A stretch of DNA of 30,620 nt from JBMYQA01 sp049600855 (GTDB lineage Bacteria; Bacteroidota; Bacteroidia; Cytophagales; Flammeovirgaceae), in contig JBMYQA010000040.1 of NCBI GenBank assembly GCA_049600855.1, positions 1-30,620 on the forward strand, read 5' to 3'. Every line of letters begins with the position of its first letter. Position 1 is the stretch's first letter. The notes under the pieces were generated by a model. That model searched no databases, was not told the origin of the DNA, and saw nothing but the letters and a program-made list of their open reading frames with translations. The position numbers and the translations under genes are program-made. Positions 17,201 through 28,300 of this stretch are shown here, in pieces.

Positions 17201-19294
17201 CTCAATTACTTGGTGCCTTACATGAAAGGCTATGAAGTGCCTGGTACTTTTAACCTCATGGCACATCACATGCTTACCGATGAGTATACGACAGATGGTT
17301 TTACCATTGATGCGTTGGTAGATGATGCTGGAAATGACCGCGAATTAGTATATAACGGGCCAGCAGTGAAGAAGAACGATTGTGGGGACGAGATGACCTT
17401 GGCCAATGGCTTAACCCCAACCGTTCCTGAAGAACTGACTGGCTTGGATAAAATTGTGAGCCAACAATATTATTGTGATGACCTGTACAATTGCTGGTCG
17501 AGCCAATTGGGTTTGGTAAAAGCGGTGCGGGCAAAATGCCCAAATACAGAAACTTTTGATTTTAGCTTTGGCGAACCTCCGTACAGCTTATCCGATCGGA
17601 TAGATGAAGAAGAGGGGGATCATGACAACCACTTTGATGATAACATCAAATTAAACTGGATTTTGAAGTTATTCTTAGGAAAGAAGATCAAGAAAATTTC
17701 TAAGAAAGTGAGAACACTTCAAGTAAACCCAGCTGATCGAGCTGCTGGCGAAAAAGATGAAGATACCCCTTTTATTCCAATAGATCCTAAATACCATATA
17801 GTAGGTGAGTTCTTGAATTGTACGGGGTATAAATTCGCTAAAATTATTACAGAATCAGACCCTTCCCCAATACATGAGGATGTGATTGGAAACTACCTCT
17901 ACAGCGCTCCTGCTGCCAGAAACGATTATGATTTTAGCAATCCAAATTCAGCTTGGTATCCTTATTCAGGAGAAGATAGGGGGTATTCGCCAAATGCAGA
18001 CTGGCAGAAGGTATTCCGATTAGCACAAGATGGAAAGGAAAAAGAATACAATGATCCTTTAGAGCAGTTTAAATTCATCAACGACCCGATTTATGCCTTT
18101 AAGTATTATGAGTATCCTTATGAAGTTAATGTGGCAAACGATGTAGATAATGGGTACAGAAGGTTGGAGTTACTCACTTGTTATAAAGATTATGAAGTAG
18201 ACGATTGCAACATTTGTGGCTTTGGCTATATCCAATGTCCGCTTACAAATGCGAACTGGGCTTCAGATCAACGATATGGTTTTTATGCGATGTTGAGCAC
18301 ATACGAACCTTATCTCGATACCACCTTATTAGATGCCCAACCTAAGGATTATTTGTCGGCAGGTTATCGGGAAATCAACGATAAGGGAGAAGTTGTATTT
18401 TCTTCGTGGGATGGTTCTTTTTCAGGTACAGGCTACCAACAGTTAAAGCAAGATGGCTTTACATTGAATGGAAAACGCTTACCTACAAAAGTAGAACTCG
18501 ATATCACAAGCTATAACGAGGAAGTGATGCGGGTTTGTGAAGGGAAACGCTCAGCGTTAAAGTTAAAACTCATGCAAATATTTGCCGAGAACTGCTATGA
18601 AATTGTGCCTTGTTGCGAAGATAGTATCAGTACTTTATATGCAGATACTACTCAGCATAGCCTTGTCAATAATAAAGTGTTGGAGCAAGACATTGATGTA
18701 CTGGTAGATCAAATGATTCAACAATGTCAGGAGAGGGGGCAAATCGGAAGTTTCCGCGTAGTTGAAGAAGGATGTAAATTCTCCAGCAATTTCGCTAAAG
18801 GAGATGTGATTACGGAAGTGGAATACGGTGTAGTAGAAAGCAATTTACATGCTGCGAATACGGTTAATTTCCACTACCGCACCAACCTATCAGACAATCC
18901 ACCGAATTGGCTTGAAAACGATACGACTAGCTTAACCTATAAGGATCCGATTACAGGAGAGGATAAGGAAGTGATTAATATGAGTAATGCGAGTTTTACG
19001 CGTGACTTAGACCCGAGTGTTACTTACTGCGAATGGAACAGACGTAGAGAGGTCATGGAAATGGAGATGAAGATCAATCTTCCCAACCGTTGCCAAGGCC
19101 AGCCCGTTGGAGGCAAAACACCTTACGATGCGGCATGTGATCCAAGTAATCCATTAAATCCTTATAAAGAACAGCAAAAGATGGTGATGGATGGGGCTGG
19201 AAAATACCCTAAATCGAAGCGGAACCCGACAGTGATCCGCTTAAAAGTAACTATTGACAAAAAGAATCAAGCAACAACAGCAGTTCAGAAATAG
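14282..19294 (+). CDS. RHS/YD-type giant exported protein, component B (Cys-rich middle segment)
   Basis: A 1,670-residue protein with a signal peptide ending at A28 (YSKA|Q). Residues ~30-300 are beta-rich and Fn3-like, with a YYIWRVRPIGN block. Residues ~309-390 are RHS-like, ending in IYDFTGRPRVNTLPVP, the equivalent of the 'YDxLGRPxxxTLPVP' step in Bacteroidota RHS proteins. Around residue 606, DCNSSSNCEYTLTVLIKKIDG is a further family block. The C-terminal half is unusually Cys-rich for an exported protein (DDCNICGFGYIQC near residue 1305, NCYEIVPCCED near 1440, VDQMIQQCQ near 1475), so disulfides are likely. It ends with the low-complexity tail KNQATTAVQK. No catalytic motif, RHS core or toxin is seen. 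It begins 14 bases after the small exported protein and ends 24 bases before component C. In one-chain relatives this region lies between the A-type and C-type segments. Confidence 0.8.
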   Translation: MKRYFKHTKITLMVILATLALSANYSKAQVFQSGSYTDTASSKLLTVYGGSPLTLQLPTTPLGAQIKSAKLYVKVDLGDDFTFGNLPFQAPIVYTLKAIGTSTTTISNNASFNISNKAPEAAFYVDITHLLQSQGAVTSFEIPTVNFSVEADGLTASLKNRIQNALRLSMSYVIDYQIDVSNMIVTTTDSRVTPGLKGVEFNWSHTGLAPNYQFQLLRLYNTDPTKKDSTNITAEVDWNKALSLEMESHQRFLKLTMAEGTGYYIWRVRPIGNLCEGGIANPCNYGKWSNEYAGTISLNGPSSFPTDAQGRQVAGFFYEDPDDQLNFVYGRTFSEQGKIKETVTYANGLQQVRQKQTRIPSDNTTVTAQTIYDFTGRPRVNTLPVPKEEEGLTGYKKKFVQNEKGELFGAKDFDDETTGTITNPKKIKQEGTDFSYYDGKNSGTLNAHVADAEGYAYTASLYENDGTGRVKEQSGVGRKHMIGNGQHGNGGGKTLRTFYEQATEAELIRLFGDEAPDHKSVMKTITLDQNNVGNISYTSKEGKVIASCLIALDHAQDSLLPLKDSATEVLLEDKITGNYQSFNKIASSKRMSLLEQKTLFIDYISDCNSSSNCEYTLTVLIKKIDGKPFTPVNEQSSGNIAWLMDNATTQGYIISQSTTVTCGTQVTFNDISLPAGAYIIEKQLVPTAEFYTRMEMEKEAIGEKTTPFVNLMADWIDEIVCSKDVAQFYARMDTLNAGLKGCFVGTGNAFGPPASLAGCTFTTRDTTYYKNLDAYYQKLGLTWDTALYATFFTPMHQVKLRRGFEIIVNTPECAGLTVPLDFQDVIDCSDVSLALTDKNKTYNDVGGTQYIAVNPFMFLDKGLIAAGNEQLVNTEFSPDLEGYAYGFFWDCTPEESALVAEIDSLIFKHNQDQTNTQLPSQASLRQLFENEFHIYMGDEALLNAHYIDHELTVKEILGVNNLTHARNKVIFIYLNYLVPYMKGYEVPGTFNLMAHHMLTDEYTTDGFTIDALVDDAGNDRELVYNGPAVKKNDCGDEMTLANGLTPTVPEELTGLDKIVSQQYYCDDLYNCWSSQLGLVKAVRAKCPNTETFDFSFGEPPYSLSDRIDEEEGDHDNHFDDNIKLNWILKLFLGKKIKKISKKVRTLQVNPADRAAGEKDEDTPFIPIDPKYHIVGEFLNCTGYKFAKIITESDPSPIHEDVIGNYLYSAPAARNDYDFSNPNSAWYPYSGEDRGYSPNADWQKVFRLAQDGKEKEYNDPLEQFKFINDPIYAFKYYEYPYEVNVANDVDNGYRRLELLTCYKDYEVDDCNICGFGYIQCPLTNANWASDQRYGFYAMLSTYEPYLDTTLLDAQPKDYLSAGYREINDKGEVVFSSWDGSFSGTGYQQLKQDGFTLNGKRLPTKVELDITSYNEEVMRVCEGKRSALKLKLMQIFAENCYEIVPCCEDSISTLYADTTQHSLVNNKVLEQDIDVLVDQMIQQCQERGQIGSFRVVEEGCKFSSNFAKGDVITEVEYGVVESNLHAANTVNFHYRTNLSDNPPNWLENDTTSLTYKDPITGEDKEVINMSNASFTRDLDPSVTYCEWNRRREVMEMEMKINLPNRCQGQPVGGKTPYDAACDPSNPLNPYKEQQKMVMDGAGKYPKSKRNPTVIRLKVTIDKKNQATTAVQK

Positions 19295-19318
19295 CCAAAG
19301 CCTTAGATATATACAGCT

Positions 19319-22300
19319 ATGAAAAATGTGAAGCAATTTTTTAGCTTTCCTAAAAATCCTCCAAGCCTTTGGAGTGGAGCCATGGGGAATCGTTTTCGGA
19401 TGCTTTTAAGCATGCTGGTAGTAGTGATACTGAGTTTATCATTTGATCAACCCACTGTTCAAGCCCAAACGCATTATACTTGGACAGGCAGTAGCTCATC
19501 AGATTGGGGTACTGCGAACAACTGGAGTCCAACAGGAGTGCCTAGCACAGCAGATACCGTTACGATTGGCAGTACCACACATCAGCCTCAGCTTGATCAA
19601 GCAAGAACCGTTGCTCGGTTGAAGATGACAGCAGGTTCAGCGTTAAACTTTAATGCTACAATCCTCACCGTTCAGCATATCCTAGAAATTTCAGATGCGA
19701 ACCTGAGTAATGGTAAACTGGTCATTAACAATGCTATTGATGGTTATTATGTATATACGCATATGACTAGAACAATTGCCGATGTGGAAATTGAAGCGAC
19801 TCTTGGCAACTTTCATAGTCATCGGAGCACCTTCAAGCAGCCCTTTAAGCTGACCTATGAAACACCCGCACAAAACTCAAGCTCTGGCGGCATTAACCTA
19901 TACCAAAGTGTTTTTGAACAAGATGCAGCATTTATCCAAAATCACAATGTAGATGAACTGGATATTGATCGGGCTACTTTTAATCAAAACCTGACCTTAA
20001 CAACAAATAGCACTCGCCCCATTCGAGTCGGATATTCGGGCAGTGTAACCTTAAAACAAGGAACAGAAATAAATAGCTTAGGGGATGGAGGCATGTTGTT
20101 CAAGGGATTGCACCTTGCGGCTAATCAAAGCATTCGAAATGGTAACCTTGGCTTTACCAAAGGGACATTGGGTTTTGATAATTGTTTAATAGAAAGCCCA
20201 TTAAATTTCACGAGTTCAGGAAATGTAAGAGGGTTTTGGAAAGGAAATACCTTTAATAATCAGGTTGATATGACCATTCCGTCTTCATCCGTTTTTTATA
20301 ATAACGTGTTTAATGATAGCACAAAGCTGATTATAGGAGGGACATCCTTTGGCAATACGTTTAATGGACCATTAGAAGTGATTACAAGTAGTGGTATTAC
20401 GTTTAGCGCCAATATTGGCGATTCCTTTAATCATCACGTGACTTTTAGAACGGTTGGAAGTAATCGGATTACCTTAAGTTCTGGAGAAGCGAAATCTACC
20501 TTTACAGGAAATATTTACATAGATAATGCAAGTGGAAACATCCAAAATACCTCAAATCTAGGCGGAATTATTTTTTCGGGTACAGGAGATCAAATCATTG
20601 GCCTTCCGCCGCATGAAACCTTGACCAATCGTCCATTTTATACTAAAATTACCGAAATTAATAAACCTAGTGGACGAGTAATTATTCAAACGCCAGTAGA
20701 GTTTGACGGAAAACTCACTTTTACCCAAGGCGGTCTATTCAATGATGGAAGCGAACTAATTCTGGGTAGAAATAGCACGTATGTAGGGGCAGGCTCTGCA
20801 AACCATAACTACATTGAAGGTAAAGTAAAGCTTGTTATTAACCAAAGTGTTCGCTATGATGTACCTTTAGGGCTTGCGGGTAACTATCGACCTTTTCAAG
20901 TGAACGGATATGGAGGGAGTCAAGCTGTAGAGCTAGAATATGTTGCCGCAACACCTCCTGCAAATCCTACGACTGGTTGCGTGCGACTCAGCAATTGCGA
21001 GTACTGGCGTTTAACGCCAGTACAGGGTTTCCTTTTCCAGTTTTCTGTAGGATTAGCTACTCCTGAAGCTTGCGATTTACCATCGTCTCCTGAAATTGCC
21101 CATTATACAGGAAGCGAATGGGTGATCCGAGACAGCAGAGTGGATAATGAATGGATCACTGGAAGATCAAGGGAAACAGGGTTAAGTACTGGACAAGATT
21201 ACTATTATACCTTTGGGACTTCTTCTATAGGTACGGTGAGCGGGCCAAGCCTGATTTGCCAACAAGCAACAGCAAGCTATGAAATTACAGGCGATGGGAC
21301 AACGAGCAATTATCAATGGACAGTACCTACAGGCTTTACGATTACTTCGGGGCAAGGAACCAACCAAATTACCGTAACTACAGATGCAACGGCAACAAGT
21401 GGCAACATCGAGGTCAATGTTCCAAATGGTGCTTGTGATGCGGCAACCTATGCAGTAACGCTAAATGAGTTGCCTGCCGATGCAGGAAATATAAGTGGCT
21501 TAACAACTGTTTGTCCAAATGCACAAGGAGTTACCTATACGGTTCCTGCCATTTCAGGGGCCGATGCCTATGTGTGGATGCTGCCTCATCATACTGCTCA
21601 AGCAGGAACAGGTGCAACAGGAACCGTTGAGACTACACAGCATTCAATTGAGATCGATTTTTCAAGTCATTTTAGTGGAGGGGCAATTTCCGTTAGTGGA
21701 AAAAGTACCCAATGTGGAACAGGAAATCCATCGACACTGGCTATCCAATTAAATACGTCCCTTACGGCTACTTTAGCGGTTAAAAAACAGCCAGCTTGTC
21801 AAGGAGGTGAAGGCGAAGTGGAGATCACCACCAATGGAGCGTATTACACCCTATACCAAAATGGAAATCCGTATGCAGGGCAAGTCGATGTGCCTGTTCC
21901 TGCTGCTACATTTAGCATACAAAACTTAGCTGAAGGAACCTACCATGTGGTCATTAAAGATGCGAATGGCTGTACAGTGGAAAGTGACGCATTAAGGTTA
22001 AGAGCTGAGAAAAAATTAGTTTGGAGCCAGCAGGTCGGTGGAACAGGTGGTTATGATTTCGCTGTTTCAACAATAGATGCTACTGGAAATGTTTACGTGG
22101 GTGGTAATTACACCCAACCGATTACTTTAGGTGAAGGCAATCATCAGGTAACCTTAACGCATTCGGGTGATGTAGATATGTTTTGGGCCAAATATTCTCC
22201 TGAAGGAGCACTCATCTGGGCGAAAAAAGCAACTGGCCCTCAAAAAGAATATGTAAATGATCTCCATACCGATGCTAACGGGAATTTGTACATCACCGGT

Positions 22301-25300
22301 TTTTATGGTACAAATGTAGATTTTGATGGTCGCGCGGTTTCATCAAGTAATGGTACAGATATGTTTGTAGCAAAGTACGATACCAATGGCAATCTGGTAT
22401 GGATGAAAGCGGGAACAGGTACATCAGCGATTCAAGGAAAAGGAGTGAGAGCAGATGCCGCTGGGAATGTTTTTGTGAGTGGGTGGTTTTACAATGACAT
22501 TACTTTTGATGGGGTCAATCGCATCAATGCCTCAAATTGGCAGTCTGATGTGTTTTTAGCAAAGTACGATGCGCAAGGAAATTTCTTATGGGCACAAACA
22601 GGTGGAACCATAGGAGTGGATTATGGTTTTAGAATGGAAGTGGATGCCCAAGGAAATGCCTACATCGTAGGTTCCTATACAGCAGGAGCTAACTTTTCAG
22701 GGCAAACCTTAACTACTCAAGTAGCGGGAAAAAGAGATGCTTTTGTCGCCAAATATGATGAAAATGGCAATTTGAAGTGGATCAAGACCCATGGAAGTCC
22801 AAATGACGATTACCTGAATGCCATTGCCATTGATGCGCAAGGAAATGTATACTTGGGCGCACACTATGCAAATACAGTCACTGTAGGGAATCAAGTGTTG
22901 ACGGCTCCATCAGGCACTACCAACGACCTTCTCTTAATTAAATACGATACTTTTGGAAATCTCATTTGGGCACAAAATGGCAATAGTACGGGAAATTCGG
23001 GAGTAAATGCCCTAACAGTTGCGCCTTCTGGCGAGCTGTACATAGCTGGGTGGCATAGTGGAGTTGCGACTATTGGTGGTCAAACGATTGATCATCAAAC
23101 GGGGCAAGTCATGTATGTGGCGCAACTTCAGGCTGACGGTACAGTATCTACCATCCATCAAACCGTTCAATTATCAGCCGCAGGAGGGTTCTACACCTTA
23201 AATGTTGATGCAGACGAAAACTTTATCGTAAGTGGTGATTTTACAAGCCAAATTGACTTAGATCAAACGACTTCAATTTCAAGTTTAGGAGGAGTAGATG
23301 GATATGTTGCAAAATATGGAAATCAACAAGCACCATCGCTCAGTGGGATTACAGGCGCAACATCAGTTTGTAGAAACAAAGCCGAACAATACACGGTTTC
23401 AGGCATTTCGGGAGCTGAAAAATACCAATGGACGTTACCAAATGGCGCAACTTCAACTTCTGGAACGACCATCGCCACCGCTCCAAATGTAATAGTTGAG
23501 ACAAATGATGCTCAAATTACCTTATCATTCTCACCTACAGCAAGTAATGGTCAATTAGCGGTAGTTGGTGTAAATGCATGTGGTCAGTCAGATCGGGCTA
23601 CATTAGCAATCAACGTGATAGATCAAGCGAATATCCAGTCTATTGAAGGAAATACCTTAGTCTGTATGGATAGCCAAAGTCAAACGGCTACGTATCGAGC
23701 AATTGCTGATGCAGGGATTATGGCTTTCCGTTGGGAAGTTAGACCCAGCACCATTTTAGATGTAAATGCACCAGCAACAGAAAGCGGAATTGCCTTAACA
23801 CCCATTTCTTGGACCGATTCCTTAGCCGTATTCCAAACGACTTCTGATCAAGTAGAATTCCGTTTTAATGACATTGGCACTTACATCAATGCCATTACTG
23901 TGAGTGATACCACCACAGCTTGTGGCGATGTAGGAACAAGTGCAACGCTCAACCTAATATTGCATCCCAATCCAGCGGCTGAATTATGGTTGGCGGATAA
24001 GTTATCTTGTAGTGCCACTGATGTAACCGCTAAATTAATCCTGAAAACAAATCAAGCTCAAGTAACCACTTATGAAGTGTATAAAGTGGGTCAAGTAAAT
24101 CCGATTCTAATAGGAAATGCAACAGTGAACGGACAGGAAACACTCGATACATTGGGAGCGTTTCCCTATGGGGAATACTATGTGAAAGTAATCGATCAGC
24201 AAGGTTGTCAAGTGACCACGGAGCAGCTTAAAATCGAACCCGATAAACGTTCCGATGGTACCATTATCGTAGATCAATCGGTTACCTTAGATCGCCTATC
24301 TACTCAGGTGGTTTGTCAAGGTAAAGCGGTAGGGGTATGGTTCCAGACCCAATGCCTCTTTGGTAATGAGTATTTTGCACAAATTCAAGTAGGCAATGAT
24401 ACCCTAACCTTAGGAAGTGTAACAGGAGCAGGCAATTTGATGATTACCGCAGCTTTCCCCGCAACGGTTCCTGTAGGTACTTATCCCATTTGGGTAGTTT
24501 CTTCAAGCGGAATTTCCTCAACGAGCAAACTAATCCGAGTGGAGCCTAATCCTGATTTTATTGGCGATATTGGTAGCATTCAAGGAGACGATCTGGCCTG
24601 TTTGCATCAAGATGAATTATATACCTACACCTTAGGTACTGCACCAGTAGCAGGCGTAGACGAGTACCATTGGACGATTGGTGGAAATACCTATATTACG
24701 ACCACCCATACATTCCAATACCGATTCTACCAACAACATACAGCAGCAGAAAGTCCGTTAACCTTGAAGGTATTCTTAAAAGATAGTTGTGGGGTATCTT
24801 TAGAAACAACTAAAACCATCACCTTACTTGAAGGCCTTCCAACAAAAGGAAGTACAACCGGCGGGATTTATTGTGAGAATACAGGATTTACCTTAGTGAG
24901 TCAAGGCATTACAGGAGCCACGAGCTATGTGTGGGATTTGAGTGCATTACCCGACAAACTAAGAATTACTGCATCAAGTGGCAGTTGGAGTAATGGGAAG
25001 AACTATGTGACGACTACACCTTACATCAACTTAATGATTACGAATGATGATGTGGTAGATATCACCTTCCCGATAAAGGTAAGCGGAACCAATCACTGCG
25101 GTAGTGGGGCTGATTCTGATGAAGTTTTACTAACGATCAAATGGACACCGGATGTAAACCTAGCAGTAGACCAAGGATATACTTCTTGTTATGATGCAAA
25201 GGATGGCTCATTGACTGCTTCTACTAATGCAACAGTGGGAACGTATACCTTAGAAAAGTTCCGTAATGATGGCACCTGGCATCCTTATACAAATAATTCA

Positions 25301-28300
25301 GGGCGTAATTTTACCAATGTGGCTTTTGATGCCACAACAGGAAACCCTTTCCCTTCAGCTTTTGAAAATTTGGGAATTGGCTCGTATCGCATCGCCTTAA
25401 CACCGCCCAATGCTTGTGTGGCATACAGTCCAATAAGTACCATTCAAGACGGCAGTCCTCATCCAACTTTAAGTTGTTTAAGTGCCTTACCTTGTGAGGG
25501 CGCTTGGAACGGCAAAATGGAGTTTGCAATCAATTATTTAGGCCAGCCTGCAAACTTTGCGGGGAGTTATACCTATCAAATTGTACGTCAATCAGATCAG
25601 GCACTCATTACTTCAGGAGTTTTCCAAGATCAATCGGGTAGCATAACCATTGACCATATTCCAACGGTTGAGCCAGAGGTATACTATGAGTTCGTCGTAG
25701 CCGCAAACCTACAAGGAAGCGATCCTACTTGTACGACTTGTACGGATCCTTATTGTGAAGTAAGACGCGTCTTTTCTTTTGCAAAACCAGCGCCTGCTAT
25801 TGCATTGCACAACTACAAATTGAAAGATGATCGCACCACAAAAGCATATTTCTTATGTGTGGCAGCATCTGGCGCAAAAGTTCCTTACACGCTAAGCGCA
25901 ACAGTGAACAGTTGCAGCCAACCTTTCGAAAATTATCGTGTCATCTTATCAGACACTTCAGGAAACACCATTTCTGATCAGTTTTATAACTTCTCTGGTA
26001 CTCAGATTGGAACTACTGCTGTTTTTGATAGTTTGGATGTTGGGGCGTATTCTTTGAAGTTTATTGCAGGGGCAAACAATTATCAGTGTGAAACAGAAGA
26101 AGTCTTTGAAGTGATTCGCCTTGATGAGATTGAAGTGAAGCTAAAAACTACAGATGAAACCTGTACGGATGCCAATGATGGAACTGTTCAGGCCCTTGTA
26201 AGCGCGGCAGCAGGCGGTGTCGAGTATAAATGGTTTAGTCGAGTAGATTCGTTATCGCCATGGGAAGAAATGGTGGATAATTACCAAGGTTCTTATATCG
26301 TGGGATTAGCACCAGGCGATTACCGCATGGAATTCCGATTGGCAGATTATGACCGAAATTGTACAGATGTGTACCAAGAGTTTCAGATTAAAGAACATGA
26401 ACCAAGCATCGATTCAGTCGATCTTCCTCAAAATACCTTACCAGCAGGTAAACCCAACTGCGATCCTATGATTGATGCTCGATTAGCTGAAAATCATGTA
26501 CAAGGGGTCTATCAATTTGTATGGTATCGCTGTACAGGCGATACGTGTCAAAATACAGCTGCTTTTGATCAGGTATTTAGCGAAGGTTTACAAAGTACCA
26601 CAGCTAGTGCAGAGCGTATGTTAAGGTCAAACTTAGACCCTCAGGCATTTGAAGATAGCAGCTACTATTATGTAGAAGTAATTGATCCAAATGGCTGTGT
26701 GTACCCTTCTGATGCAGTGTTCTTGGTGAAACCTGCACTTGAGCGGACTTATGAAATCTCAATAAGTTGGGATGTTCCCACACCCACACCTCAGGATACG
26801 ACGAGAAGAAAAAATACCACCTTTGGTTTGCAAGCGTCATGGGCAGCTTATACCATGCGGAATGTAGCGAATGATTGTATTTTAGAGAAAGAGATGGTGG
26901 CAGGGCTACCGATACGAGAATCTTGCTTAACGCCTCAAAATATCAATGATGAGCTAACAGTAGCTTGCAATAAAAGATTGTACCATTATACACTTTACTA
27001 TTATGATCGTTCGGGTGCTTTAACGAAAACAGTGCCACCAGAGGGCGTACGTTACTTAGATAAAAATCAGGATTTGGGAGGAAAATGGCGGCGTATCCAA
27101 GGTGTTCGGCCCGATCATAAGTTGGTAACGACTTACAATTACAACAACTTGGGTCAGTTGATTTCGCAAAACACACCTGATGGCAACGATACCAAGTTCA
27201 TCTACAACAGTATTGGACAATTGCGTTACACTCAAAATGCGCGTCAAGCAGGTGATGCAACTTACAGCTATACCATCTATGACCGATTGGGTAGACCTAT
27301 TGAAGCGGGGGAAAGCGCAACGCCAGGCCCTAACTTTGCCTTTGCCTTGATTCAAGATAACGATGCCTTGGCAGATGATATGAGCTTCCCCAATGTGTTT
27401 GATGAGAATGAACAACAAGTAATTACAGTATATTCTGAGGCAGCACCAACGGATAAACAGGTGTTCTATTGCACAGAAAAACAAGGACAGCGTTACTTAC
27501 AAAATCGAGTAAGTTATACCTATACGTACAATAAGGGTGAAAAAGAAAAGGGCGTTTACGCTTACTACAGCTATGATCCTCATGGCAATGTCGAGTGGAT
27601 TATCCAAGACATTCCAGGCTTTGGCCGATCATCTATCGCCTATGAATACGATCTCGTTAGCAGCAAAGTCTTGAAAGTGCGATACAACGAATGTCGTCCA
27701 GATCAATACTATCACAAGTACGAGTATGATGAAGATGATCGAATTGTAGCCGTCTATACCTCAAGAGATAATCACATCTGGGATAAGGATGCCAATTACG
27801 ATTACTATGCACATGGCCCACTTCAGCGTTCAGAATTGGGTGAAGATGCCATTCAAGCTTGTGATTATGTGTACACGATTCACGGTTGGATTAAGGGAGT
27901 GAATGGGCCAGATGCCACTCACGATATTGGAGGTGATGGCCAAGCAGGTAGTCGTTTTGCAGCCGATGAGTTTGGCATGACACTAGGCTATTACGAAGGT
28001 GATTACAAAAACAAAATAGGAGGTCAAGCATCCGTTTTTGAATCTACTTTGAATAATATTCATTACATGCAACCCAAGCAAAACTTGTACAATGGGAACA
28101 TCAGCACTTGGGCAAGCCATATGAATCAGCAGAATCCTACGTTGATGCACTATCAGTACGACAAACTGAATCGGATCAAAACCAGTGAACGTCATCAGTG
28201 GAATACGACGGGCAATGCTTGGGAAATGGCAGGAAATGGCAATGTATACCGAACGGCCTATACCTATGATGGAAATGGTAACATTGATAGCCTTGTGCGT

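Noticed and set aside
21519..21752. 77-codon + strand frame overlapping component C
   Set aside because: It is out of frame with the Ig/PKD-like repeats that are plainly encoded in the C frame at the same place.
27056..27484. 142-codon open frame on the minus strand
   Set aside because: It is antisense to the YD repeats of component C, where the + strand frame shows clear conserved motifs.
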